Shown here in pieces: positions 25,690-35,261 of a stretch of 38,582 nucleotides of DNA. The number at the start of each line of letters is the position of its first letter. Within the stretch, counting starts at the first letter, position 1. Source of the stretch: Oscillospiraceae bacterium (GTDB lineage Bacteria; Bacillota; Clostridia; Oscillospirales; Oscillospiraceae); assembly GCA_017548065.1 (NCBI GenBank), contig JAFYNQ010000107.1, positions 1 to 38,582 on the forward strand. Reading direction: 5' to 3'. The notes beneath the pieces are model-generated. The model had not been told where the DNA came from. It saw only the letters and a program-made list of their open reading frames with translations, and ran no database searches. Made by a program: the position numbers and the translations under genes.

Positions 25690-26961
25690 TTACACTCCTT
25701 TCGTGATCTTTGCCAGGATCTCGTCTTCCTTGTAGAATCTTGCGGTGGTGTAGGTGCGCAGCTTGTTGGAGCAGGTGATCACCGGCATAGAACCGCACAA
25801 GGGATTGTTCATGTACATCAAAGGACAGATGTAAGAGAGGATCACGCCGGTAGCCTTCAGTCTTGCGGCGTACTCGGTCTTCTCAAAGGCTTCCTTCACC
25901 TTGGGAGCGGTGGTAAACACCGTGGGGATGCAAACCTTCTTTTTGCCGTTGGCCTTCAGTTCCTTTTCCACATTCTCTGTCCAGGTGATCAGCTGCTGCA
26001 GGCTCAGGTGGGGGCAGCCCACGAAGCAAAGCTTGGGCTTTGCAGCCGGGTTCTTCCAGATCACCGGGTACTCGTCCTGCACACGCTGCAGCTCTGCATC
26101 GTCAATGACATAGACCTTTGCGCCTTCGGCGATCAGGGCAGCGCCCTGTGCCTTGGCTTCGGGAGTCAGGTTCTCCACGTGGTACAGACCCACTGCGCCG
26201 TTGGAGGCGGTGGCAGCGCCAAAGTCCTTCAGATATGCCTTGTTTTCGTCATTCAGCTCGTCGCCGATCCACTGGGAGAGGCCGGTGATGTAAGGCACAT
26301 CCTCCATGACCTTCATGCCAATGGCAGAACCCAGAAGCTGTGCTTCCGGCTTCTTGGTGGTCTCCACCTTTACGATCCAGGTGGCCTTTCTGCCCTCGTC
26401 GGTGAGTAGACCGAAGTTGGGAACAAAGCCGGCGATAGAACCCATAATGTCCATAATGCCGGAGTTGCGGTTGCAACGGGCGCCCAGCACGGAGTTTGCG
26501 TAAACCACCGCAGAGGACTCTGCCCAGCTGAGGACCTCACCCTGGTTGGGGGTGTTGCCCACCTGATCCAGGTAGCAGGCGCAGGTGAAAGCGTCGGTGT
26601 CCATAAGACCCAGCTCCTGCAGCTGCTTTTCGTAGCTTTCCTGGGTTGCGTACATGATCTTATTGAAGATCAGGTTCTGCAGGAAATTGGCAGGCACATT
26701 CTTGTCCACGGGACGGGGGTCAACAGAGAACTGCTGACCGGAAACAGCACCTGCATCGATCAGCTGCTGCATCAGCTGGAACACCGGCTTCATCATCTTG
26801 AGACCGAAAGAGGTCACCAGGTGGTTGTACTTGGAGGTCACCGGCACCAGCTTATCAGCGCCGAAGGTCTCGCCGTACATGACGAGTGTTTTCATGACCT
26901 TTGCATGGGTCTCGCCCTTGGAGCCATTTAATATGGCCTGCTGCTCGTCAGTCAAAAACAT
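25690..26961 (-). CDS. Aconitase X catalytic (large) subunit
   Basis: This encodes 423 residues of the AcnX catalytic family (formerly DUF521). Features: LTDEQQAILNGSKGE at the start, the conserved ESSAVVYANSVLGARCNRNSGIMDI segment near residue 170 containing an active-site cysteine, and CFVGCPHLSLQQL near 310. The length is usual for a stand-alone subunit. AGGAG precedes the ATG at 26961. It forms the middle of an operon: flavoprotein, large subunit, small subunit. The family dehydrates small hydroxy acids with a mononuclear iron or Fe-S centre. Bacterial two-subunit members act on cis-3-hydroxy-L-proline, the leading but unproven substrate here. Confidence 0.92.
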   Translation of the reverse strand: MFLTDEQQAILNGSKGETHAKVMKTLVMYGETFGADKLVPVTSKYNHLVTSFGLKMMKPVFQLMQQLIDAGAVSGQQFSVDPRPVDKNVPANFLQNLIFNKIMYATQESYEKQLQELGLMDTDAFTCACYLDQVGNTPNQGEVLSWAESSAVVYANSVLGARCNRNSGIMDIMGSIAGFVPNFGLLTDEGRKATWIVKVETTKKPEAQLLGSAIGMKVMEDVPYITGLSQWIGDELNDENKAYLKDFGAATASNGAVGLYHVENLTPEAKAQGAALIAEGAKVYVIDDAELQRVQDEYPVIWKNPAAKPKLCFVGCPHLSLQQLITWTENVEKELKANGKKKVCIPTVFTTAPKVKEAFEKTEYAARLKATGVILSYICPLMYMNNPLCGSMPVITCSNKLRTYTTARFYKEDEILAKITKGV

Positions 26962-26974
26962 AAAATCACTCCTT

Positions 26975-29038
26975 TTACAGCTTCATACAAACGTCCCAGG
27001 CCTGCCAGATAACGGTGCGCAGGTTGCCCACCTTGGCGGCATCGCCGATGACGTGAACGTGCTTGCTCTTGGGGGCAACGGGATCGGGCTTGTAGCCAAC
27101 GGAGAGGATCACGCTGTCGCACTTCAGCTGCTGTGCGTTGCCCTCCTTGTCACGGATGGAAACGTGGAAATCACCGATCTCGGTGACACCGGTCTCCAGA
27201 TAGACGGGAACGTTGTTGGCCTTGAAGAAATCACGGAGGAAGCTGGTGTTGGCAAGGCAGATGCCGGGGGTGCAGATCAGATCATCCAGCATTTCCACGA
27301 TGGTAGGCTTCTTGCCCTGGAGGAACAGCTCGTATGCGATCTCGCAGCCCGTAAGGCCGCCGCCGATGATGACCACGTTTTCGCCCACAGTGCGTTCACC
27401 CATGAGGAAGTCCACAGCCTGAATTGCACGGCCTACACCGGGCACGGGGATGCGGTTTGCCTTGGCACCGGTGGCAACGATCACCTCGTCAGCCTCCAGG
27501 CTCTCCACATCGGTGATCTCGGTGTTCAGCTTCACCTCAATGGCAGGATACTTGGTCAGCTCACGAATATACCAGGCGATCAGGTCTCTGTCCTTCTCCT
27601 TAAAGGAGGGAGCGGCAGCGGCAATGAACACACCGCCCAGGCTGCCGGTCTTTTCGTACAGTGTCACAGTGTGACCACGCTTGGCGCAGACCAGTGCGGC
27701 CTCCATGCCGCCGATGCCGCCGCCGATGATGGCGATCTTCTTGGGAACTGCGGCAGGCGCAATGTAGTGCTTCTTGCTCTGCATAGTCTCTGCGTTGATG
27801 GCACAACGGGCAAGACCCATGGTGTCCTTCAGATCCTGGGTGTTGTAGTGACCCTTGGAGGAGGAGAAGTTGAAGCAGCCGCTGTGGCAGCAGATGCAGG
27901 GCTTGATATCCTCCAGGCGATCCTCCAGCAGCTTGGTGACCCAGGCAGGATCTGCCAGGAACTGACGGGCAACGCCCATGCCGTCAATGCGACCCTCTGC
28001 GATGGCAGCGGCAGCATCCTCCGGCTCCATACGGCCGGCGCAAACCACGGGAATGTCCACAAACTGCTTGATGTGGGCAACGTCCTCCAGGTTGCAGTTC
28101 TGGGGCATGTACATAGGCGGATGCGCCCAGTACCAGCTGTCATAGGTGCCGTTGTCGGCATTGAGCATGTCATAGCCTGCATCCTGCAGATACTTGGCGG
28201 CACGCTCGGATTCTTCCATATTTCTGCCCATTTCCGGTGCATCGTCACCGGGAACGATGCCCTCGGCAAAGCCCTTCAGCTTACTCTCTACGCTGTAACG
28301 CAGGGAGACGGGGAAGTCCTTGCCGCAAGCCTCCTTGATGGCAGCGACCACCTCGGCGGCAAAACGGTAGCGGTTCTCAAAGCTTCCGCCGTAATCGTCG
28401 GTACGCTTGTTAAAGAACTCGATGGCAAACTGATCCAGCAGATAACCCTCGTGGACAGCGTGGACTTCCACACCGTCAACACCGGCATCCATACACAGCT
28501 TTGCGGTCTTGGCAAAAGCCTCAATGATCTCGTGGATCTGCTCCACGGTCATTTCCGGGCATTCAATGTCCGGCGCCCAGCGTGCAGGCTGGGGAGAGGG
28601 GGAGGCCAGCTCGTGGCTGGTGTCCAGAATGGGCTTGATCAGCGCACGGGTGAACTTGTTCTTGTGCAGAGGGCCTACCAGCTCGGTGATGGCCCAGCTT
28701 CTGCCCATGCCGGCAGTCAGCTGCACAAACAGCTTTGCGCCGGTCTTGTGGATCTCCTCCATGAATTCCTTCAGGTCTTCAAACATCTTGGGGTTCTGCC
28801 ACAGCCACTTGCCCCAGAAGGTGTCACGCAGAGGCGCAATGCCGGGGATAATAAGACCCACGTTGTTCTGTGCGCGCTCCAGGAACAGCTTGGCAGCTTC
28901 CTTGTCAAACTTACAGCCGGTCAGCTCAAACCAGCCGAAAAGGGAAGTGCCGCCCATGGGACACATGACGATGCGGTTCTTAATCTCCACATTGCCGACT
29001 TTCCAGGGGGTAAATAAGGCTTCGTATTTTTGATCCAT
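26975..29038 (-). CDS. Old-yellow-enzyme/dienoyl-CoA-reductase-type flavoprotein
   Basis: This encodes 687 residues with the FadH-type layout. An FMN TIM-barrel (about 1-350; VKNRIVMCPM-type start IKNRIVMCPMGG, EVHAVHEGYLLDQF with substrate-binding His) is followed by 4Fe-4S cysteines C381, C384, C388 and a fourth in LARCAIN. The FAD domain starts IAIIGGGIGGMEAAL and an inserted NAD(P) domain VVIIGGGLTGCEIAYEL. The third-to-fourth cysteine gap (23 residues) is longer than the usual 11-12. Such enzymes reduce enoyl or enoate C=C bonds. It leads the operon with aconitase X, implying a dehydration/reduction pair. Confidence 0.92.
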   Translation of the reverse strand: MDQKYEALFTPWKVGNVEIKNRIVMCPMGGTSLFGWFELTGCKFDKEAAKLFLERAQNNVGLIIPGIAPLRDTFWGKWLWQNPKMFEDLKEFMEEIHKTGAKLFVQLTAGMGRSWAITELVGPLHKNKFTRALIKPILDTSHELASPSPQPARWAPDIECPEMTVEQIHEIIEAFAKTAKLCMDAGVDGVEVHAVHEGYLLDQFAIEFFNKRTDDYGGSFENRYRFAAEVVAAIKEACGKDFPVSLRYSVESKLKGFAEGIVPGDDAPEMGRNMEESERAAKYLQDAGYDMLNADNGTYDSWYWAHPPMYMPQNCNLEDVAHIKQFVDIPVVCAGRMEPEDAAAAIAEGRIDGMGVARQFLADPAWVTKLLEDRLEDIKPCICCHSGCFNFSSSKGHYNTQDLKDTMGLARCAINAETMQSKKHYIAPAAVPKKIAIIGGGIGGMEAALVCAKRGHTVTLYEKTGSLGGVFIAAAAPSFKEKDRDLIAWYIRELTKYPAIEVKLNTEITDVESLEADEVIVATGAKANRIPVPGVGRAIQAVDFLMGERTVGENVVIIGGGLTGCEIAYELFLQGKKPTIVEMLDDLICTPGICLANTSFLRDFFKANNVPVYLETGVTEIGDFHVSIRDKEGNAQQLKCDSVILSVGYKPDPVAPKSKHVHVIGDAAKVGNLRTVIWQAWDVCMKL

Positions 29039-29088
29039 AAAAGCAACTCCTTTATAAACGAGGCTTGATGCCTACGCTGTTGGGATAA

Positions 29089-29117
29089 ATTATACTAAAG
29101 ATGTAGAAATCTGTCAA
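29089..29117 (-). promoter_or_regulatory. Consensus sigma-A promoter of the flavoprotein/AcnX operon
   Basis: Minus strand: TTGACA (29117-29112), 17 bp, TATAAT (29094-29089), a perfect consensus. The leader is about 45 nt, with AAAGGAG before the ATG at 29038. An inverted repeat TTGTTGA-TTTTT-TCAACAA lies just upstream (29122-29140). Confidence 0.9.
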
Positions 29118-29144
29118 TGATTTGTTGAAAAATCAACAACCACC

Positions 29145-29203
29145 GTAGGGAACGGATTCATCCGTTCCGCCAAATTGCAGTAGGGGCGGCAACCTGCCGC
29201 CCG
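29145..29203. repeat. Two GTAGGG-type palindromes in tandem
   Basis: Type B (29145-29171) has the stem GGAACGGAT-TC-ATCCGTTCC. Type C (29180-29203) has GGGCGGCA-ACC-TGCCGCCC. Both start GTAGGG and point the same way. They share only the ends and the palindromic design. Confidence 0.8.
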
Positions 29204-29330
29204 AGACTGCCCAAACATAAAGCGAACCTTAAATATTGTCGCTTTTGTTGTGCTTTTCCACGGATAGCCACGTGATTTCCTCTTAAAAGTAATGAAAGTG
29301 CCGAAAAAGTATCGGATAGTTGGATTTTTC

Positions 29331-29359
29331 TTGCATTTTTGTGGAAGTTGTTCTATAAT
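29331..29359 (+). promoter_or_regulatory. Sigma-A promoter of giant gene 2
   Basis: TTGCAT (29331-29336), 17 bp, TATAAT (29354-29359). AGGAG (29383-29387) lies 8 bases before the ATG at 29396. Confidence 0.85.
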
Positions 29360-29395
29360 ATATAATGCAAAAATTTGGAATAAGGAGAGTCGCAT

Positions 29396-32300
29396 ATGCA
29401 AAGAAGAATTTTGTCATTCCTTTGCGCAGTTGCTATTTTGATGGGCATGATCACTGTGCCTGCTTTTGCAACCACCGCAGAGGGCAGCCTCCAGGATCAG
29501 GTGAATGCATACACCTCCGGTGTCATTACCCTGACGGAGAATGCAGAAGACCTGAAGGTTGATGCAAATACTTACATTGACCTGAACGGCCATTCTATCG
29601 CCGGTATCACCGTGGCTGACGGTGCTACTGTGTACGTAAGCGACAGCCAGACCGATGACTACACCGTCGCTGACGGCGTCTACGGCGCAATTACCGGTAT
29701 CACCGGCGCTGTGGAAGCTTCCCAGGGCTATGTAGCCGTGGAGGAGAACAACACTGTTTCCTTCCACCGTGTTGACCTGGCTATCAAGTCCATGAGCTTC
29801 CGTCCCGGCACAGCCGGTGTTTACTACACCAGCAATTTTGCCGCTGACGAGGTGGTGTCCGCTAAGGTGGAGTCCTACGGTGTGGCATTGAGTGTTGTGG
29901 AAGCACCTGATGCCGAGAACCTGGACGTTCACTGTGGCTACTCTGTGCTGGATGACTTCGGCGCAGGTCAGAAGAGCGGCACACTGCTTACTGACATTAT
30001 GAGCCAGGCAAACAACGATGCTACCAATGCCCGCAATGCGGCTATGGAGGTCTACGGCAGAGCTTATATTAAGACTGCTGACGGCTATGCCTTCGGTACT
30101 GTGGCAGTCCGCAGCCTGCAGCAGCAGGTGGAAGCCATTGATGCCATCCTGGGCAACCTGAACGCTACTCAGAAGGCCGGCATCGCTGCTTTCTATAACA
30201 CCTATAAGGCTGCTATGGAGAGCTGGAACATTCCCAACCTGCGCAGTGAGCAGCTGGGTGATATCGTGATCGCTGTTCCCGTGGAGAGCGAAAACGGTGT
30301 TGTTACCGAAACGGTTACCATTGAGCAGGACGGTATGTCCATTACTGTGCCCTTCGGCACTCTGCTGGCAGCCGGCGCTACTGAGCTGACCCTGAATGTC
30401 ACCAAGAAGGCACAGTCCGACAGCGGTATTGAGGCAGCTGCCGGTGAGACCCTGATGCCCTTTGATGTCCACGTGGACGGCATTTCTTCTGAGAATACCG
30501 TGCCCCTGACCGTGGTACTGGGCAAGGTCATGCCCGAGAACCTGAACATGGGTAACTACAGCATCTACCACGTAGAGGCTGACGGCACCAAGGAAATGAC
30601 CCTGGTCTCCGGCGATGAGGAATTCACCGCCCACAACCAGTTCAAGTACACCCTGGATGGCGAGCTGACCCTCCACATGGCAACCTTCTCCGAGGTCACC
30701 GCACTGACCGAAGAACCCAAGTGGGAAGGCAAGCGTGACTACAAGTGGTATAATACGACAGATAAGACCCTATACATCCGCAATGCCGACCAGCTGGCAG
30801 CATTCGGCGCCATTGTTGGTGGTATGGCAGAGGGCATTGCACAGGACAGCTTCTCCGGCAAGACCGTTATTTTGCTGGCTGATATTGACTTGGCAGACAA
30901 TGAAGAGAATAACGATTCCAATAAGATATTCTACCCCATCGGCTACAACTCTTCCGACGGAAAGTACGAGAAGACAGGCGTTGCGGTTACTACCGGCTTC
31001 TACAATTTCTGCGGTACTTTTGACGGCAACGGTAATACCATCTCCAACTTCTACCAGAATACCTGGGAGATGAAGGGTGATAATGAGTATTATGCTGCTA
31101 CCCTGCAGTACTACCGTGACGGCATGGGTTTGTTCGGCAGAGTCTACGGCGGTACTGTCAAGAACCTGACCGTTAACAACTTCAAGAGCGACGGCGAATA
31201 CACCACCACCGGTGTGATTGCTGCTTACGCAGACGGTGCGAATTTTGAAAATATTGCTATCTTCAATTGTAATCCCCGTGTATACAACATCGGCAACGGC
31301 GGTATCGTCGGTTGTGTCGGCTGGTACGCAAAGGAAGCAAACTTGAAGACTACCTTCAAGAATATTACTGTTGATAACTCCAACAAGATCTCCGCTCTGT
31401 GGGGCTCTTATGACGTTGCTTGCGGCGGCGTTGTTGGTCAGTACTATCCCACCAGCGGTCAGTCCAGCGCAGGTAAACCTGCCAACGGCGGTGTCCACTT
31501 TGAGAATTGCCACGTGTCTGCACAGATCGACGTGTACAATGACGTGTGCGCAAACTACCAGTATTACGCATACCGTTACGCCGGTATGCTCATCGGCTCC
31601 GTCCGTGAAAATGTGACCATTGACGGTCGTGAGTACCCCAAGATGGACGGCATCACTGCAGAGGAATGTACAGTTCACTTCGGTACATGGAACGATTATT
31701 ACTATTGCGAAATCATTGATAACACCACGGCTTCCTATACCCACGATTACCAGATGAGCCGTCTGGTGGAAATCAAGGCTATTGAGGGTAAAACCATCAC
31801 TTATCTTGATGATACCACCGGCACTGTTCCTGAAAGCGGCAGAGCAAACTATGTCATCGTGGACTATACCAAGGGTCACGGCACAGAAAATGCTACCTGC
31901 TACCACTTCAAAGATGGCGCTGTGTGGACACACGATATGGGCGGCGTTGATACAGGCATTGACGAAAACGGCGATGGTAAGGATGATCTGAAGGAAGACA
32001 AGCAGCACATCTACCTGGAGTTTAATAACTTGGTCACCGGCTACGGCTGGGGTGTTACCACCAAGGCCGTTGGCGACCTTGCTGGTGTTACCATTCTGGA
32101 TAGAGCACCTGCTTCCAATGTGAAGTTTAATGGCATTGCCAACGGCAAAGAATTTGAGAACGGCAAAGAAATTTCCATTAGCGAGTTGTTCAGCGCTGTT
32201 TCTAACGCAGATATCCAGGAAGGTAAGGTACAGGTAACGGTATCTCCTGCAGAGGAGAATGGTACTGTTTCCGGCACTTACATTGCAAATACCACCGACT

Positions 32301-35173
32301 GGACAAAGGGCACTCTGACCTTCTCCGGTACCGGCGCAGCCAAGATCACCATCACCGACTACTACTTCTGTACTCCCACCACCATCACGGTGACTGTTAC
32401 GGAGAAGCAGAATGTTGTCAAGTTTGAGAAGCTCTTTAACAAAGACTTCCTTTACCGCATCGGCAATGAAAACTCTGTAACTTTGGGTAATCTCTTCAAA
32501 GAAGCAGAGAATACTCAAATCAATGGCAGCGAGGTCGAGGTTACTGTTGAGAATGTTGCAGGCAATGCCTCTGGCACATACACCTCCAACGCTACCTGGA
32601 CAAGTGGTACACTCAAGTTCTCCGGCACGGGCGTTGTCGAGGTTACCATTACCGATAAAGATTACTGCACACCTACTGTGCTCTACCTTGAGGTTGTTGA
32701 TGCAGAAAACATTGCTAGTGCTAAAGGCAATAGTACCGATAACAAAGTTAGTTTCGTGCTTTTGCAGGATGTTAACACTGAAAAACAAATGTATTATTAT
32801 AATACAACACTCTATGGTAACGGATTTAACTACACACTTGCTGGTGCGCCTACAGATTATAATTCAAAAGTTGGTCATGGTGTGTTAGTTGCGAAAAATG
32901 CCACATTTGATAATGTTGTAATTGTTGGTGATGTATATGAATCTTATGGTGCATATACTACTCAATCTAATTATAATGCGGCAATTGATGCAACAAATAC
33001 AACTATTCAAAACTGTTATATTGCAAATTGTGCAACACCTGTTCGCGGCAATAGCGTGACAATTACTAATACAACACTTTATGGCGGAACGGTTGCTAAC
33101 CTCATTCTTGGTGGTGGCGCAAATATCCTTACAGATCTAACTACGGTCAACTATAATGATGAAAGAAAAGTAGTGGGATTGGGCATCGTTGTTTCAGAAG
33201 GCGCATCAGAGAACACGACAATTACGTTGAATGGCGCACTGAAACAGTATAACTATGTTTATGATACAGATGTTTCCAAAGTGCCGGGCAATGAGGCAAA
33301 GGGTGTCTTCAATTCTATGTTTGATGATACTTTTAGTGATTATCATATCGGTAATAACCCCAAGATTGTAAATACCGGCATAATAATTATGAAGGAAAAT
33401 CTTCAGGCATCAAAGATTATTGCGAACAACGCAGCTTGTAATTATACAGCAAAAGATAGTGTTGAAATTAAAATCACTGTTTCTGGTATTACAAAAACTG
33501 TGAACGGTGCTGTTTTTGCTCCGTTGGGTGCTGGAACTAGCGTGGATAACAATTATATTTACGTAAACGATAATCATGTTGCCAAGACACAAGGTGACTA
33601 CTTGCCTACACCTACCTTTGCTCTGGGAAGTCAGGAACAGAGCAAGGATAATGCGGATGATACCAATTACCTGATTGGAGATATCAATGGAGTCAGCGCT
33701 ATGTACGTTAAGGGCGAAACACCAATTACCATTGATTTGAACAATCTGATGACTGTTTCTAAATATGCCGGTGTTTTCTATACGGTAACTGCAAAATGTA
33801 TCAATCCGGACGGAACTGAACAGACCGGAACAGCAACGCTATCTGACAAGGGAACATATACATTGGTGTTCACTGTTGATGACAACATCTTCTATGATCA
33901 TAACGGTAACGCTGTGATTAAATCTGTTCCCAGAACATATGAAGTGCCTGTTGTGCTTGATATCTATGAAAAGACTGTCGCGGATGCAACTATGACTATT
34001 AGTAGCAATGCCTTGACAGGTGATTACATTAGCTCTGGCACCAATAAGAAGTACAAGATGTATCCGTTACAGGCTATTAGCAGTATTATGGACGATGCTA
34101 ACAAGGATGGTGTCTTGGAAACCTTCGATTTCAAGAAAAACATTCAAAGTGCTGTTTTGACTCCTGATGGAAATAATGCATTCTCTAGTTCCACCACGAT
34201 TACCATTACCTACACGGGCGGACAAGTCTTGACGATTGTATTAGGAACACCTAGTGGATTGAATTCGCCGGGTGCTTCTAATGGTGGCAAAACGTTCTCG
34301 GTCTACACGGATAGTACAAATGGAATTTATCTGCAATCCGATGGTGCCATCGCATCAAGTTCTGCGGCGACAGGTACTTGGCCATTAACTTCTTGGAGCT
34401 TTAAGGGAACAAGTGGAAAGGTTGTTACAAGTAATACGCAGGTTACGATTAACTTCACAAAACCGTCCTCCAGCGGTACTTGTATCGCAGCTGGCACGAT
34501 GATTACAATGGCTGACGGAACAAAGCGTGCGGTTGAGGATCTGCGTAGAGGCGATTTTGTAAAGTCTTTTAATCATGTTACCGGTGAAATTGAAGACAGA
34601 GAAGTGCTGATTGTTGGCAGAACTTATGCTGACGAGTTCTATAAGAATGTTCTTGTCTTTGATGATGGCTCGGAATTGGTAGCTATTAACGAACATGGTA
34701 TTTATGATATTGAAAGTCAGCAGTACGTGAACGTAGGTCACGATAACTACGAAGAGTACCTTGGTCATAGATTCGTTTCTGTTGATGCAGAGGGCAATGT
34801 TGGTGCGAAGCGTTTAGTTGATGTGATTACAACAGTTGAGTCTGGCTATAAGTATGACATTGTTACCAATGAAACCTTTAGCTATATTGCGGAGGATACT
34901 TTGAGTGTAACGCACGAGGTTGTTATGATTATGAACAGCTTTGCGTTTGGTGATGATCTTTGTTATGATGCAAAGGCAATGCAGGCAGATATTGAAAAGT
35001 ATGGCCTGTATACTTATGCTGACTTTGCAGAGTATTGCGAACGCTCTGTGTTTGAAAAGTATAATCTTGCGATTATGAAGGTTGGCGTAGAAAAGGGTCT
35101 TTATACAAAGGATCAGATTGTTTACTTGTTGACCGAAATTGCACTGAATGACGATGTGCAAATCGTTGGCTAA
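29396..35173 (+). CDS. Giant secreted protein with C-terminal Hint domain, paralogue 2
   Basis: This encodes 1925 residues. A signal peptide (1-25) ends AFA|T. Residues about 26-437 are nearly identical to paralogue 1, including DNA runs of over 100 identical bases. A GLUG-like region follows (YIRNADQLAAF, LLADIDLAD, GTFDGNGNTI), then two tandem Ig-like modules (about 905-1000 and 1005-1100; each ends D-x-x-[FY]-C-T-P-T). After about 32,700 the DNA becomes much more AT-rich. A beta-rich stretch leads to a Hint domain: C1696 in GTCIAAGTMITMADG, RRGDFV, the block B histidine in INEHGIYD and SYIAEDTLSVTHE (H1840). The usual C-terminal Asn is Glu1841. An 84-residue helical tail follows. Self-cleavage or hedgehog-like transfer at Cys1696 is possible; no sortase signal is seen. 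Confidence 0.85.
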   Translation: MQRRILSFLCAVAILMGMITVPAFATTAEGSLQDQVNAYTSGVITLTENAEDLKVDANTYIDLNGHSIAGITVADGATVYVSDSQTDDYTVADGVYGAITGITGAVEASQGYVAVEENNTVSFHRVDLAIKSMSFRPGTAGVYYTSNFAADEVVSAKVESYGVALSVVEAPDAENLDVHCGYSVLDDFGAGQKSGTLLTDIMSQANNDATNARNAAMEVYGRAYIKTADGYAFGTVAVRSLQQQVEAIDAILGNLNATQKAGIAAFYNTYKAAMESWNIPNLRSEQLGDIVIAVPVESENGVVTETVTIEQDGMSITVPFGTLLAAGATELTLNVTKKAQSDSGIEAAAGETLMPFDVHVDGISSENTVPLTVVLGKVMPENLNMGNYSIYHVEADGTKEMTLVSGDEEFTAHNQFKYTLDGELTLHMATFSEVTALTEEPKWEGKRDYKWYNTTDKTLYIRNADQLAAFGAIVGGMAEGIAQDSFSGKTVILLADIDLADNEENNDSNKIFYPIGYNSSDGKYEKTGVAVTTGFYNFCGTFDGNGNTISNFYQNTWEMKGDNEYYAATLQYYRDGMGLFGRVYGGTVKNLTVNNFKSDGEYTTTGVIAAYADGANFENIAIFNCNPRVYNIGNGGIVGCVGWYAKEANLKTTFKNITVDNSNKISALWGSYDVACGGVVGQYYPTSGQSSAGKPANGGVHFENCHVSAQIDVYNDVCANYQYYAYRYAGMLIGSVRENVTIDGREYPKMDGITAEECTVHFGTWNDYYYCEIIDNTTASYTHDYQMSRLVEIKAIEGKTITYLDDTTGTVPESGRANYVIVDYTKGHGTENATCYHFKDGAVWTHDMGGVDTGIDENGDGKDDLKEDKQHIYLEFNNLVTGYGWGVTTKAVGDLAGVTILDRAPASNVKFNGIANGKEFENGKEISISELFSAVSNADIQEGKVQVTVSPAEENGTVSGTYIANTTDWTKGTLTFSGTGAAKITITDYYFCTPTTITVTVTEKQNVVKFEKLFNKDFLYRIGNENSVTLGNLFKEAENTQINGSEVEVTVENVAGNASGTYTSNATWTSGTLKFSGTGVVEVTITDKDYCTPTVLYLEVVDAENIASAKGNSTDNKVSFVLLQDVNTEKQMYYYNTTLYGNGFNYTLAGAPTDYNSKVGHGVLVAKNATFDNVVIVGDVYESYGAYTTQSNYNAAIDATNTTIQNCYIANCATPVRGNSVTITNTTLYGGTVANLILGGGANILTDLTTVNYNDERKVVGLGIVVSEGASENTTITLNGALKQYNYVYDTDVSKVPGNEAKGVFNSMFDDTFSDYHIGNNPKIVNTGIIIMKENLQASKIIANNAACNYTAKDSVEIKITVSGITKTVNGAVFAPLGAGTSVDNNYIYVNDNHVAKTQGDYLPTPTFALGSQEQSKDNADDTNYLIGDINGVSAMYVKGETPITIDLNNLMTVSKYAGVFYTVTAKCINPDGTEQTGTATLSDKGTYTLVFTVDDNIFYDHNGNAVIKSVPRTYEVPVVLDIYEKTVADATMTISSNALTGDYISSGTNKKYKMYPLQAISSIMDDANKDGVLETFDFKKNIQSAVLTPDGNNAFSSSTTITITYTGGQVLTIVLGTPSGLNSPGASNGGKTFSVYTDSTNGIYLQSDGAIASSSAATGTWPLTSWSFKGTSGKVVTSNTQVTINFTKPSSSGTCIAAGTMITMADGTKRAVEDLRRGDFVKSFNHVTGEIEDREVLIVGRTYADEFYKNVLVFDDGSELVAINEHGIYDIESQQYVNVGHDNYEEYLGHRFVSVDAEGNVGAKRLVDVITTVESGYKYDIVTNETFSYIAEDTLSVTHEVVMIMNSFAFGDDLCYDAKAMQADIEKYGLYTYADFAEYCERSVFEKYNLAIMKVGVEKGLYTKDQIVYLLTEIALNDDVQIVG

Positions 35174-35223
35174 TTAAGCGATGTTGTTGTTCATTATTGG
35201 GATACAGAATCAGCAATAAAAAC

Positions 35224-35260
35224 CACCGGCGAGGCCTTTGGGTCTCGCCGGTGTGTTGTT
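35224..35260 (+). terminator. Terminator of giant gene 2
   Basis: A 10-bp stem CACCGGCGAG (35224-35233) pairs with CTCGCCGGTG (35244-35253), followed by TGTTGTTT. Confidence 0.8.
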
Positions 35261-35261
35261 T

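Larger units (their letters stand above)
29039..29395. other. Intergenic region between the AcnX operon and giant gene 2
   Basis: This 357-base divergent region holds the operon promoter (29089-29117), two GTAGGG-type palindromes (29145-29203) and the giant gene 2 promoter (29331-29359). The stretch 29205-29325 shows no gene and no clear structure. Confidence 0.8.

Noticed and set aside
26798-29017. 739-codon plus-strand open frame opposite the flavoprotein
   Set aside because: It is an antisense shadow; the minus strand shows FMN, Fe-S, FAD and NAD motifs in order.
29114-29401. 95-codon minus-strand frame containing the peptide RMNPFPT
   Set aside because: It is only the translation of a type B palindrome in an intergenic region and overlaps both promoters.
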